DNA of 64,000 nucleotides, taken from NCBI GenBank assembly GCA_964463375.1, contig CAYXBQ010000005.1:54230-118229 (forward strand), written 5' to 3'. Below the pieces are notes generated by a model. That model searched no databases, was not told the DNA's origin, and saw only the letters and a program-made list of their open reading frames with translations. The first letter of the stretch is position 1; each line of letters starts with the position of its first letter. The position numbers and the translations under genes were made by a program. Source of the stretch: UMGS1696 sp964463375. Its GTDB lineage: Bacteria; Bacillota; Clostridia; Oscillospirales; CAG-272. Below are positions 58,400-64,000 of this stretch, piece after piece.

Positions 58400-59230
58400 T
58401 CAAAGCATAGTGGGAAACAGGATGGAGATGGTGTACAGCACCGGAGCGGTGGCGATCACGCTGTCGAAGCGATCCATTACGCCGCCGTGACCGGGGAACA
58501 GCTTGCCATAGTCCTTGATGCCGTAGTACCGCTTGACCACCGAGGCGATCAGATCCCCGATCTGGGAGATCACCGAGATGATAAAGCCGGAGCACACCAG
58601 CAGCACCAGACCTGTGCCGGTAACACCGATAATGGCACCGAAGATCCCGTAGGCGATGCCGGTGAACAGGATCCCGCCAACGGCACCTTCCACAGTCTTT
58701 TTCGGGCTGACCTCCGGGATGAGCTTATGCTTCCCCAGCAGGCGGCCGGTGAAATAGGCAAAGGTATCGCTGACCCAGGCACCGATGAACGGCAGCAGGA
58801 ATAGGTGCGCACCCGATTCTCCCCGGCGCAGGCACAGGATGCTGGTGAAGGAGGCCGTCACGTACAGAGTCATCATCATGAGCACGGCGGCATCGGTGAT
58901 CTGGATCTTGCCACGGCTGAACACCACCACGGCAAATGTATACAGTAGCAGCAAAAACAGTGCCAAAAACAGGGTGTGCATGGCTAGCTGGCCAAAGAAC
59001 CAGGGTAGGAACACGCCGCCGGCTGCCACCACCACATGGGGGATCCACAGGGCGAAGGAGCCGATTTGGTGCGGGTCTTCTGCAGTGCCACGGACACAGT
59101 GCCACAGCTCGTACACGGCGACCACGTTCAGCACAGCCATGGCGATCTCCATGACGATGGTATTCGAGAAGATGCACACGGGCACAAAAATACACAGGGC
59201 TACGATCGCGGTAATAATTCTTGTTAGCAT
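58400..59230 (-). CDS. cdsA: Phosphatidate cytidylyltransferase
   Basis: 276 residues from the ATG at 59230, with GAGGTGG before it; the open frame further upstream lies inside the end of uppS. About eight transmembrane helices. The C-terminal signature KRYYGIKDYGKLFPGHGGVM followed by DRFDS is the CdsA pattern with the catalytic Asp residues. It makes CDP-diacylglycerol from phosphatidic acid and CTP for phospholipid synthesis, upstream of cardiolipin synthase encoded at 36465. Confidence 0.96.
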   Translation of the reverse strand: MLTRIITAIVALCIFVPVCIFSNTIVMEIAMAVLNVVAVYELWHCVRGTAEDPHQIGSFALWIPHVVVAAGGVFLPWFFGQLAMHTLFLALFLLLLYTFAVVVFSRGKIQITDAAVLMMMTLYVTASFTSILCLRRGESGAHLFLLPFIGAWVSDTFAYFTGRLLGKHKLIPEVSPKKTVEGAVGGILFTGIAYGIFGAIIGVTGTGLVLLVCSGFIISVISQIGDLIASVVKRYYGIKDYGKLFPGHGGVMDRFDSVIATAPVLYTISILFPTML

Positions 59231-59240
59231 ATATTCCACC

Positions 59241-59954
59241 TCACGCTTTGTCCAGTCCGCCCCACCGACGCTTTCGGCCGGCGAAGCTTCGCACCATTTC
59301 GTCCACATCTGCTTCTGTCAGCTCCGGCCACATTTTGTCGGAGAAATAATACTCCGCATAGGCGCTTTGCCACAGTAGGAAATTGGACACACGCAATTCC
59401 CTGCCCGTGCGCACCACCAGGTCCGGATCCGGGCAATGGGCGGTGTACAGGTGGGCAGTGATGTCCTGTTCGGTGATCTCCGTCCTGCCTTCCTGCAGCA
59501 ATGCTTGTACGGCGTGGGTGAGCTCGGCACGGCCACCGTAGTTGAGGGCGATATTCAGGACATAGGGTCTACCGGCGGTGCTTTGCTCCAGCGTTTGCAA
59601 ATGGTTGCGCATGTCGTGGGTGAAGGGGGACATATCGCCGATGAAATGGAATTCGATCTCCTTTTCCCCATCGGCTTCCTTGGCAAACTGATCCAGCAGG
59701 CGCAGGATGGCATCGACCTCTGCCTTGGGGCGGTTCCAGTTTTCGGTGGAGAAAGCGTACACAGTGCAGTACCGGATCCCAATGCTGCGGCAATAGCGCA
59801 CGATCTTTTTGAAAACCTCAGCACCGGCTTTGTGTCCTGCTTCTCTGGGGAGCATACGGGCATTGGCCCAGCGTCCGTTTCCGTCCATGATAAAGGCAAT
59901 GTGGCGCAGGCCCGACCGTTCCACCAGGGTCATGATCTCATTTGTTTGGTTCAT
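59241..59954 (-). CDS. uppS: Undecaprenyl diphosphate synthase (cis-prenyltransferase)
   Basis: 237 residues taken from the ATG at 59954. HIAFIMDGNGRWA (catalytic Asp24), YAFSTENWNRP, NIALNYGGRAEL, DLVVRTGRELRVSNFLLWQ and FSDKMWPEL are the five conserved regions. It adds isoprene units to farnesyl diphosphate to form the wall lipid carrier. The ribosome site is poor; the internal ATG at 59933 (MTLVERS) is a possible start. Between frr and uppS a compound hairpin (GTCCCG/CGGGAC outer, CCGG/CCGG inner, 59991-60037) could affect expression. Confidence 0.95.
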   Translation of the reverse strand: MNQTNEIMTLVERSGLRHIAFIMDGNGRWANARMLPREAGHKAGAEVFKKIVRYCRSIGIRYCTVYAFSTENWNRPKAEVDAILRLLDQFAKEADGEKEIEFHFIGDMSPFTHDMRNHLQTLEQSTAGRPYVLNIALNYGGRAELTHAVQALLQEGRTEITEQDITAHLYTAHCPDPDLVVRTGRELRVSNFLLWQSAYAEYYFSDKMWPELTEADVDEMVRSFAGRKRRWGGLDKA

Positions 59955-60045
59955 CTTTTTGATTTGGATGATGGTCTGACAAAAAGCAAAGTCCCGGATG
60001 CTCCGGAAAACCGGAAGACCCGGGCACAATGCGGGACAATGTCGG

Positions 60046-60600
60046 TCAGATCGCCATGATCTCCTTTTCCTTGCCAGCGGTCAGGGTGTCGATCTCCTTG
60101 ATGTACTTATCGGTCATCTCCTGCACGATCTTGTCGGAGGCCTTCTGTTCATCCTCGGTCATTTCGCCGTTCTTCTTCATGGCCTTGCTCTTATCGTTGG
60201 CATCCCGGCGGATATTCCGGATAGCGACCTTTGCATCCTCGCCCTTCTTCTGCAGACCCTTCTTGATCTCCTTACGTCTTTCCTCAGTCAGCTGGGGGAA
60301 TACCAGGCGGATCACGGTGCCGTCGTTCTGGGGATTGATGCCGATATCGGAGGTCTGGATGGCCTTTTCGATGCTCTTCAGCGTGGTCTTGTCCCAGGGG
60401 GTGATGGCCAGCGTCTTTGCATCGGTGACCTTCACTTCGGCCATAGAGGTGATGGCTGTTGGAGAGCCGTAGTAATCTACAGTGATGTTGTTCAGCACAG
60501 CTGCATTGGCACGACCGGCACGGATGGAGGCCAGTTCTTCCTGGTACACGCTGATGGACTTCTTCATCTTGCCTTCAAATTCCTTGGTATCCAGTTTCAT
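60046..60600 (-). CDS. frr: Ribosome recycling factor
   Basis: 184 residues, full length. Three-helix bundle plus beta/alpha/beta domain: SISVYQEELASIRAGRANAA, ITVDYYGSPTAI, VTDAKTLAITPWD, GINPQNDGTVIRLVFPQLTE and RRKEIKKGLQKKGEDAKVAI. With EF-G it splits the post-termination ribosome. AAAGGAG precedes the start. Follows pyrH by 30 bases. Confidence 0.98.
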   Translation of the reverse strand: MKLDTKEFEGKMKKSISVYQEELASIRAGRANAAVLNNITVDYYGSPTAITSMAEVKVTDAKTLAITPWDKTTLKSIEKAIQTSDIGINPQNDGTVIRLVFPQLTEERRKEIKKGLQKKGEDAKVAIRNIRRDANDKSKAMKKNGEMTEDEQKASDKIVQEMTDKYIKEIDTLTAGKEKEIMAI

Positions 60601-60630
60601 ACTTGTAATCTCCTTTGGTTGTTGTATAGT

Positions 60631-61410
60631 TTATTCGTAGATCTCGGGTTTTTCGAGCTTCCGGCAGGTCACTAAGGTACCGATCTGTTCGCCGCAGACG
60701 GTGCGAATGATGTTTTCCGGATCCTCTAAGCTGAACACGTAGCTGTCGATCCCCTGCTCTTCGGCGATGGCAGAGGCGGCGGTATCGGTGGCCTTCAGGT
60801 CGTCCCGCAGGCAGATCTCGTAGGACAAGGTCTTATACTTGACTGCGTTGTCGGGATCCTTGGCAGGGTCACGGTCGTACACGCCGTCCACGCTCTTTGC
60901 CATGAGGATCATGTCGGCCTGGATCTCGGCGGCACGAACCACAGCGGCGGTATCGGTGGAAACGAAGGGTACACCTGTACCAGCGGCAAAGATCACGGGG
61001 CAGCCCTTTTCCATATATCCGATGGCGGTCTTATAGTGGTAGATCTCGGCAAAATTCGGCATAGCCACGGGGGACATAACTCTGGCATTGAGGCCGGCCT
61101 TTTCCAGAGCGTCCTGGAACCGCAGGCAGTTGATGGTGGTGGCCAGCATTCCCATGTGGTCGGCACGGGCACGGGTCACGCCTTCGCCCAGCTTACCACG
61201 CCAGATGTTGCCGGCGCCGATGACGATGCCCACCTGCACGCCCAGATCCACGCAGGTCTTCACGACAGCGGCGATCTCGTTCAGCTTTGCGCTATCGAAT
61301 ATTTCTTTGATCTCTTCTTTGTTGGTTTCTGCGGAAATGGTCTTGAGAGCCAGTGCTTCTCCGGACAATTTCAGCAGGACACGTTTGTATACCGGTTTAC
61401 GATTTTCCAT
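60631..61410 (-). CDS. pyrH: UMP kinase
   Basis: 259 residues, somewhat longer than the usual 235-245 owing to an insert near residues 25-40 (SAETNKEEIKEIFDSAKLN). Amino-acid-kinase fold: KRVLLKLSGEALA, GIVIGAGNIWRG, RADHMGMLATTINCLRFQDAL, VIFAAGTGVPFVSTDTAAV and MAKSVDGVYDRDPAKDP. Converts UMP to UDP as a hexamer. Has its own strong promoter (61443-61471) because the usual upstream neighbour tsf is separated from it by a surface-protein gene. Confidence 0.97.
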   Translation of the reverse strand: MENRKPVYKRVLLKLSGEALALKTISAETNKEEIKEIFDSAKLNEIAAVVKTCVDLGVQVGIVIGAGNIWRGKLGEGVTRARADHMGMLATTINCLRFQDALEKAGLNARVMSPVAMPNFAEIYHYKTAIGYMEKGCPVIFAAGTGVPFVSTDTAAVVRAAEIQADMILMAKSVDGVYDRDPAKDPDNAVKYKTLSYEICLRDDLKATDTAASAIAEEQGIDSYVFSLEDPENIIRTVCGEQIGTLVTCRKLEKPEIYE

Positions 61411-61442
61411 GGCAGTATACCCCTTCCCAGTTGTTACATACT

Positions 61443-61471
61443 ATTGTACCGTATAAATCGTGATTTGTAAA
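61443..61471 (-). promoter_or_regulatory. Sigma-A promoter of the pyrH operon
   Basis: Minus strand TTTACA, 17-base spacer, TACAAT, about 33 bases before the pyrH start. Confidence 0.85.
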
Positions 61472-61501
61472 GGGTTTTTCTATAGATTTTCTGTAAATCC
61501 T

Positions 61502-61536
61502 CAAAAAATTCCCGCCACTTATCGCTAAATGACGGG
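61502..61536 (-). terminator. Terminator of the CBM9-like surface protein gene
   Basis: Minus strand CCCGTCATTT, loop, AAGTGGCGGG with G-U pairs, then AATTTTTTG. Confidence 0.8.
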
Positions 61537-61560
61537 AAAAACCGTATTCGTTATGATCGT

Positions 61561-62478
61561 TTATCTCTTTTTCGTTTTTGCGAAGCCAAATGCAGCGATG
61601 GCAGAACCGATGGCGCACAGGACACCGGCGTCAAAGGTCTTCGGTGCGGTGACGACTTCGGCGGTAGCTTCGGTGGTTGCAGCAGTTTCGGCAGCTTCTA
61701 CCGTCTCCACAACCTCAACCTTTTCCAACAGTTCGAAAGCACCTACGGTAGAACGTTCCGATGTCATTGACTTAGTCGAATCTGCGTTCAAGCTGTAGAT
61801 TTTTTTGTCTCTCGTACCGTCATCGTTGGTGTCATCGTTAATCTGGAAACCAAGACCGATAAGAGAGCCGGCACCAATAGGACAGTCAGAGTTTTGCAAC
61901 TCATCGCTCCACTTGAAGTAACCTTCGATCACATAACCATCTGCTGTACCGCCATTGTGGAGGATGTAAGAACCGTCATTCTTGTCGGTATAGTTGCAGA
62001 ATCCACCATGTGTGGCAGGGTCTAATCCCATATTCGTCAAGTTAACGCACGGGAATTTCTCAGTTGTACGGAACATACGGAAATGTGCATCTCCAATATC
62101 ATCGGCATTATTCGCCACAATCGACTCTGCATCGGGATCGTAATTGTACAGAGAAGTCATCATTTCCAGCGAATCCGTATTATGGTCAACACCATTTGCG
62201 GCAGTCTTCGTGCAGGGGGTCTTGTCGTCGATCTCGATGTAGAAATACAGCTTTTCTTCGTCCCAGGTCATGTAGACGGAGCCGTTTGCATCGCCCATTT
62301 CGGTATTGAATGTGACCTCGGTCGATGCCATATAGCAGTCGTCCAGCTCCAGGTCGATGGTCGGCGTGCCATAAGCGATCTCATACACCTCACCGTGTTC
62401 ATCGGCTGCGAGAACCGTCTGGGTCATGGCAGAAGCACAAAGCATAGCCACCAGCAGAAATGCGAACTTGTTCTTCAT
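61561..62478 (-). CDS. Secreted CBM9-like carbohydrate-binding surface protein with C-terminal anchor
   Basis: 305 residues from the ATG at 62478 (GAGGT before it). Signal peptide 1-24, ending TVLAA. Residues about 32-225 have the beta-sandwich pattern of family 9 carbohydrate-binding/DOMON-like domains: IDLELDDCYMASTEVTFN, GSVYMTWDEEKLYFYIEI, DSLEMM, GYVIEGYFKW and LIGLGFQINDDTNDDGTRD. A Thr/Ala/Glu-rich linker is followed by a short motif (APKTFDAG), a hydrophobic segment (VLCAIGSAIAAFGF) and KTKKR, the layout of a sorting or anchoring signal. It likely binds sugar at the cell surface; no enzymatic domain is present. It interrupts the conserved rpsB-tsf-pyrH-frr order. Confidence 0.75.
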   Translation of the reverse strand: MKNKFAFLLVAMLCASAMTQTVLAADEHGEVYEIAYGTPTIDLELDDCYMASTEVTFNTEMGDANGSVYMTWDEEKLYFYIEIDDKTPCTKTAANGVDHNTDSLEMMTSLYNYDPDAESIVANNADDIGDAHFRMFRTTEKFPCVNLTNMGLDPATHGGFCNYTDKNDGSYILHNGGTADGYVIEGYFKWSDELQNSDCPIGAGSLIGLGFQINDDTNDDGTRDKKIYSLNADSTKSMTSERSTVGAFELLEKVEVVETVEAAETAATTEATAEVVTAPKTFDAGVLCAIGSAIAAFGFAKTKKR

Positions 62479-62610
62479 GATATATACCTCAACTTTTTTA
62501 GATTTGAACTTCCCCACAGAAGTCCATGTTTGACTTTATGGAATACAGTGGACCCATATCGGCCCACGTCCTGCGATACAGGGCACAGACAATATGGTAC
62601 AAAAAGCTGA

Positions 62611-62651
62611 TATATAATAGAATATATAATAGAATATATAATAGAATATAT
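62611..62651. repeat. 12-base tandem repeat, three and a half copies, promoter-like
   Basis: The unit AATATATAATAG is repeated head to tail. Each unit gives a TATAAT on the plus strand and TATATT/TATTAT on the minus strand. It lies about 135-175 bases upstream of the CBM9-like start codon. Confidence 0.85.
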
Positions 62652-62703
62652 CGGGTCGAACTATTTTAATTTCGAAGGTGTATGTCTTTCTATGAAAGTG
62701 CCT

Positions 62704-62738
62704 AACCGGGCAAGCTCATCGAAGAAACTTGTCCGGTT
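62704..62738. repeat. Inverted repeat between tsf and the surface-protein gene
   Basis: AACCGGGCAAG (62704-62714) and CTTGTCCGGTT (62728-62738) pair with one mismatch around 13 bases. There is no T run on either side, so it is not a simple terminator; an operator or processing hairpin is possible. Confidence 0.7.
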
Positions 62739-62801
62739 GCAGCACCATATTTTGAAAACGATTTTTTTGAGAAGATCTATCTTCCGACTTGGTCAACCCA
62801 A

Positions 62802-62851
62802 CTTACTGGGCCTGCCCATGTCAGTCCACCTTACTGGGCTTGGCCAGTAAG
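62802..62851. repeat. Repeated CTTACTGGGC blocks at the 3' end of tsf
   Basis: CTTACTGGGC occurs at 62802-62811 and 62830-62839, and its complement CCAGTAAG at 62844-62851. On the transcript (minus strand) the last tsf codons CTTACTGG can pair with either of two downstream CCAGTAAG copies, which gives alternative hairpins around the stop codon. Confidence 0.75.
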
Positions 62852-63766
62852 CTGAGCAATTTCTTCAGCGAAGTTGTCTTCTCTCTTTTCCAGACCTTCG
62901 CCTCTTTCGAACAGCAGGAAGCTGTGTACGGAGATGTCCTTATCCAGCTTCTTGGCAACGGATTCTACGTACTTGCCAACGGTCATGCTGTCGTCCTTGA
63001 CGTAAGCCTGATCCACCAGGCAGCTTCTTTCGTAGAACTTGCCGATACGACCCTGTACCATCTTTTCGATGATTGCGTCGGGCTTGTTGGCGTTCTTTTC
63101 GTCGTTCTTGATCTGGGCGATCAGGATTTCCTTTTCTTCATCCAGAACGGACTGGGGAACTTCTTCTCTGGTCACGTATGTGGGGGGCGTACCAGCGGCG
63201 ATCTGCAGAGCAACGTTCTTTGCCATTTCAGCAAATTCTTCGTTGTCCTTCAGGCAGGGGCAAGCGTTGAACTTAACGATAACGCCAGCCATACCGGAGC
63301 CGTGGATATAGGTGCTGAACACGCCTTCTACGATAGCGAAGCGGCGGATGTTCATGTTTTCACCGATGGTGTAGATCATATCCTTCAGCTTGGCTTCAAC
63401 GGTCTCAAAGTTGTCGTCGTAGCGCAGAGCCTTCAGAGCATCTACATCAGCGGGCTTATTTTCAACGATGACCTTCAGGATACCCTTTACGAAGTTCTTG
63501 AAGGTTTCGTTCTTAGCAACGAAGTCGGTTTCGGCGTTTACTTCGATGATCGCAGCAACATCGTCCTTGACCATGATGTCTACAACACCTTCAGCGGCGA
63601 TACGGCCAGCCTTCTTGTCGGCCTTGCCCAGACCCTTTTCTCTCAGGATCTTGATGGCTTCGTCAAAGTTACCATCGGTTTCTACCAGAGCCTTCTTGCA
63701 GTCCATCATACCAACGCCGGTCTTGGCTCTCAGGTCATTTACCATCTTTGCAGTAATAGCTGCCAT
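62831..63766 (-). CDS. tsf: Translation elongation factor Ts
   Basis: 311 residues. The N-terminal UBA-like module and first core block are standard: ANMVNDLRAKTGVGMMDCKK-type VNDLRAKTGVGMMDCKKAL, then GRIAAEGVVDIMV, EVNAETDFVAKNETFKNF and, near the end, LVDQAYVKDDSMTVGKYVE. EF-Ts recycles EF-Tu by nucleotide exchange. GGAGGAT precedes the start; 46 bases separate it from rpsB. The last residues LTGQAQ are encoded within the repeat described at 62802. Confidence 0.98.
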   Translation of the reverse strand: MAAITAKMVNDLRAKTGVGMMDCKKALVETDGNFDEAIKILREKGLGKADKKAGRIAAEGVVDIMVKDDVAAIIEVNAETDFVAKNETFKNFVKGILKVIVENKPADVDALKALRYDDNFETVEAKLKDMIYTIGENMNIRRFAIVEGVFSTYIHGSGMAGVIVKFNACPCLKDNEEFAEMAKNVALQIAAGTPPTYVTREEVPQSVLDEEKEILIAQIKNDEKNANKPDAIIEKMVQGRIGKFYERSCLVDQAYVKDDSMTVGKYVESVAKKLDKDISVHSFLLFERGEGLEKREDNFAEEIAQLTGQAQ

Positions 63767-63812
63767 TGTTATATCCTCCGTTTATCGATTTTTATCCGTA
63801 TTTATATACTGA

Positions 63813-64000
63813 TTAGAACTTTGCGGGTTCAGCGTCTTCTTCGGCTTCAGCAGCGGTGATCTCTGCTTCGGCATCGTTCAGCTGTTCGCCCTGCTTGCCT
63901 TCCAGAACGGCATCAGCGATCACGGAAGAGATCAGGCGGATAGCACGGATAGCGTCGTCGTTGCCGGGGATGATGTAGTCAGCGTCGTCGGGATCGCAGT
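63813..64000 (-). CDS. rpsB: 30S ribosomal protein S2 (C-terminal part)
   Basis: The last 62 codons are present; the gene runs off the right edge. CDPDDADYIIPGNDDAIRAI and LISSVIADAVLEGKQGEQ are the standard C-terminal sequence of S2, followed by an acidic Glu/Ala-rich tail ending EPAKF, as common in Clostridia. Upstream partner of tsf in a conserved ribosomal operon. Confidence 0.97.
   Translation of the reverse strand, partial: CDPDDADYIIPGNDDAIRAIRLISSVIADAVLEGKQGEQLNDAEAEITAAEAEEDAEPAKF

Larger units (their letters stand above)
62479..62830. other. Structured intergenic region between tsf and the CBM9-like gene
   Basis: About 350 bases without a gene. Reading toward the minus-strand surface-protein gene it contains the GCCCAGTAAG repeats at the tsf end (62802-62851), an 11-base imperfect inverted repeat (62704-62738) and an AT-rich 12-base tandem repeat (62611-62651) loaded with TATA boxes. 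Strong terminator for tsf is not obvious. Confidence 0.7.

Noticed and set aside
62611..62651. CRISPR-like direct repeats
   Set aside because: Units are only 12 bases and directly abutting, without spacers or cas genes.

Overview
The window looks like chromosome from an endospore-forming, glycan-degrading member of the Clostridia, most likely an Oscillospiraceae/Ruminococcaceae-type gut bacterium. The evidence is a PolC-type replicative polymerase, spoIVA, an alpha/beta small acid-soluble spore protein, a SpoVK-like AAA ATPase, SLH-domain surface proteins, good AGGAGG ribosome sites throughout and many intracellular or secreted glycosidases. I see no tRNA, rRNA, CRISPR array, insertion sequence or known riboswitch.

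Layout. 1-4240: end of a beta-helix (GH28-like) protein, a small DUF6514-like protein, a secreted metallo-beta-lactamase/lamin-tail lipoprotein and a secreted transglutaminase-SLH protein. 4330-7025: nitroreductase, hydroxypyruvate-isomerase-like protein and a lone DUF4391 protein of defence type. 7117-11565: a rhamnoside locus of GH78 rhamnosidase, solute-binding lipoprotein and divergent AraC regulator around a symmetric promoter. 11730: spore DNA-binding protein. 12044-18108: sugar enzymes (aldo/keto reductase, isomerase, GH43 galactanase-like enzyme, fucose mutarotase next to an AAA ATPase), then a gamma-Glu-GABA-type hydrolase and a PHP phosphoesterase.

18282-19564 is a small AT-rich, foreign-looking island on the plus strand. 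Two ribbon-helix-helix-like regulators of identical length each have a strong sigma-A promoter, a perfect operator-like inverted repeat around the -10 box and a short terminator. They are followed by a small membrane protein, a frameshifted cysteine-rich gene and a 43-residue ORF. The leaders are clearly related, so this is a duplicated module, probably the remnant of a mobile element. It is the least ordinary part of the window.

19575-35765: zinc-ribbon/BspA-LRR membrane protein, MecA-like adaptor, SLH protein, ilvE, a sporulation-associated ATPase, fucosidase GH29 plus isomerase, beta-galactosidase GH42, and secA with two membrane proteins behind it. 35967-42131: trmL, cardiolipin synthase, SGNH hydrolase, glycerophosphodiesterase, GNAT, spoIVA. 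42379-49583: a tightly overlapping pstSCAB-phoU-phoP-phoR operon for phosphate uptake and sensing, then an EamA transporter. 49701-64000, all minus strand: DUF554, polC, ispG, rseP, dxr, cdsA, uppS, frr, pyrH, then a CBM9-like surface protein that splits pyrH from tsf and rpsB.

How it fits together: the glycosidases (GH78, GH43, GH29, GH42, GH28-like) with the solute-binding protein, mutarotase and isomerases suggest growth on rhamnose-, galactose- and fucose-bearing plant or mucin glycans. The right half is core housekeeping: replication, isoprenoid and phospholipid synthesis, undecaprenyl carrier, ribosome recycling, UMP synthesis and translation. Function calls come from motif and family recognition by eye; no search was run.
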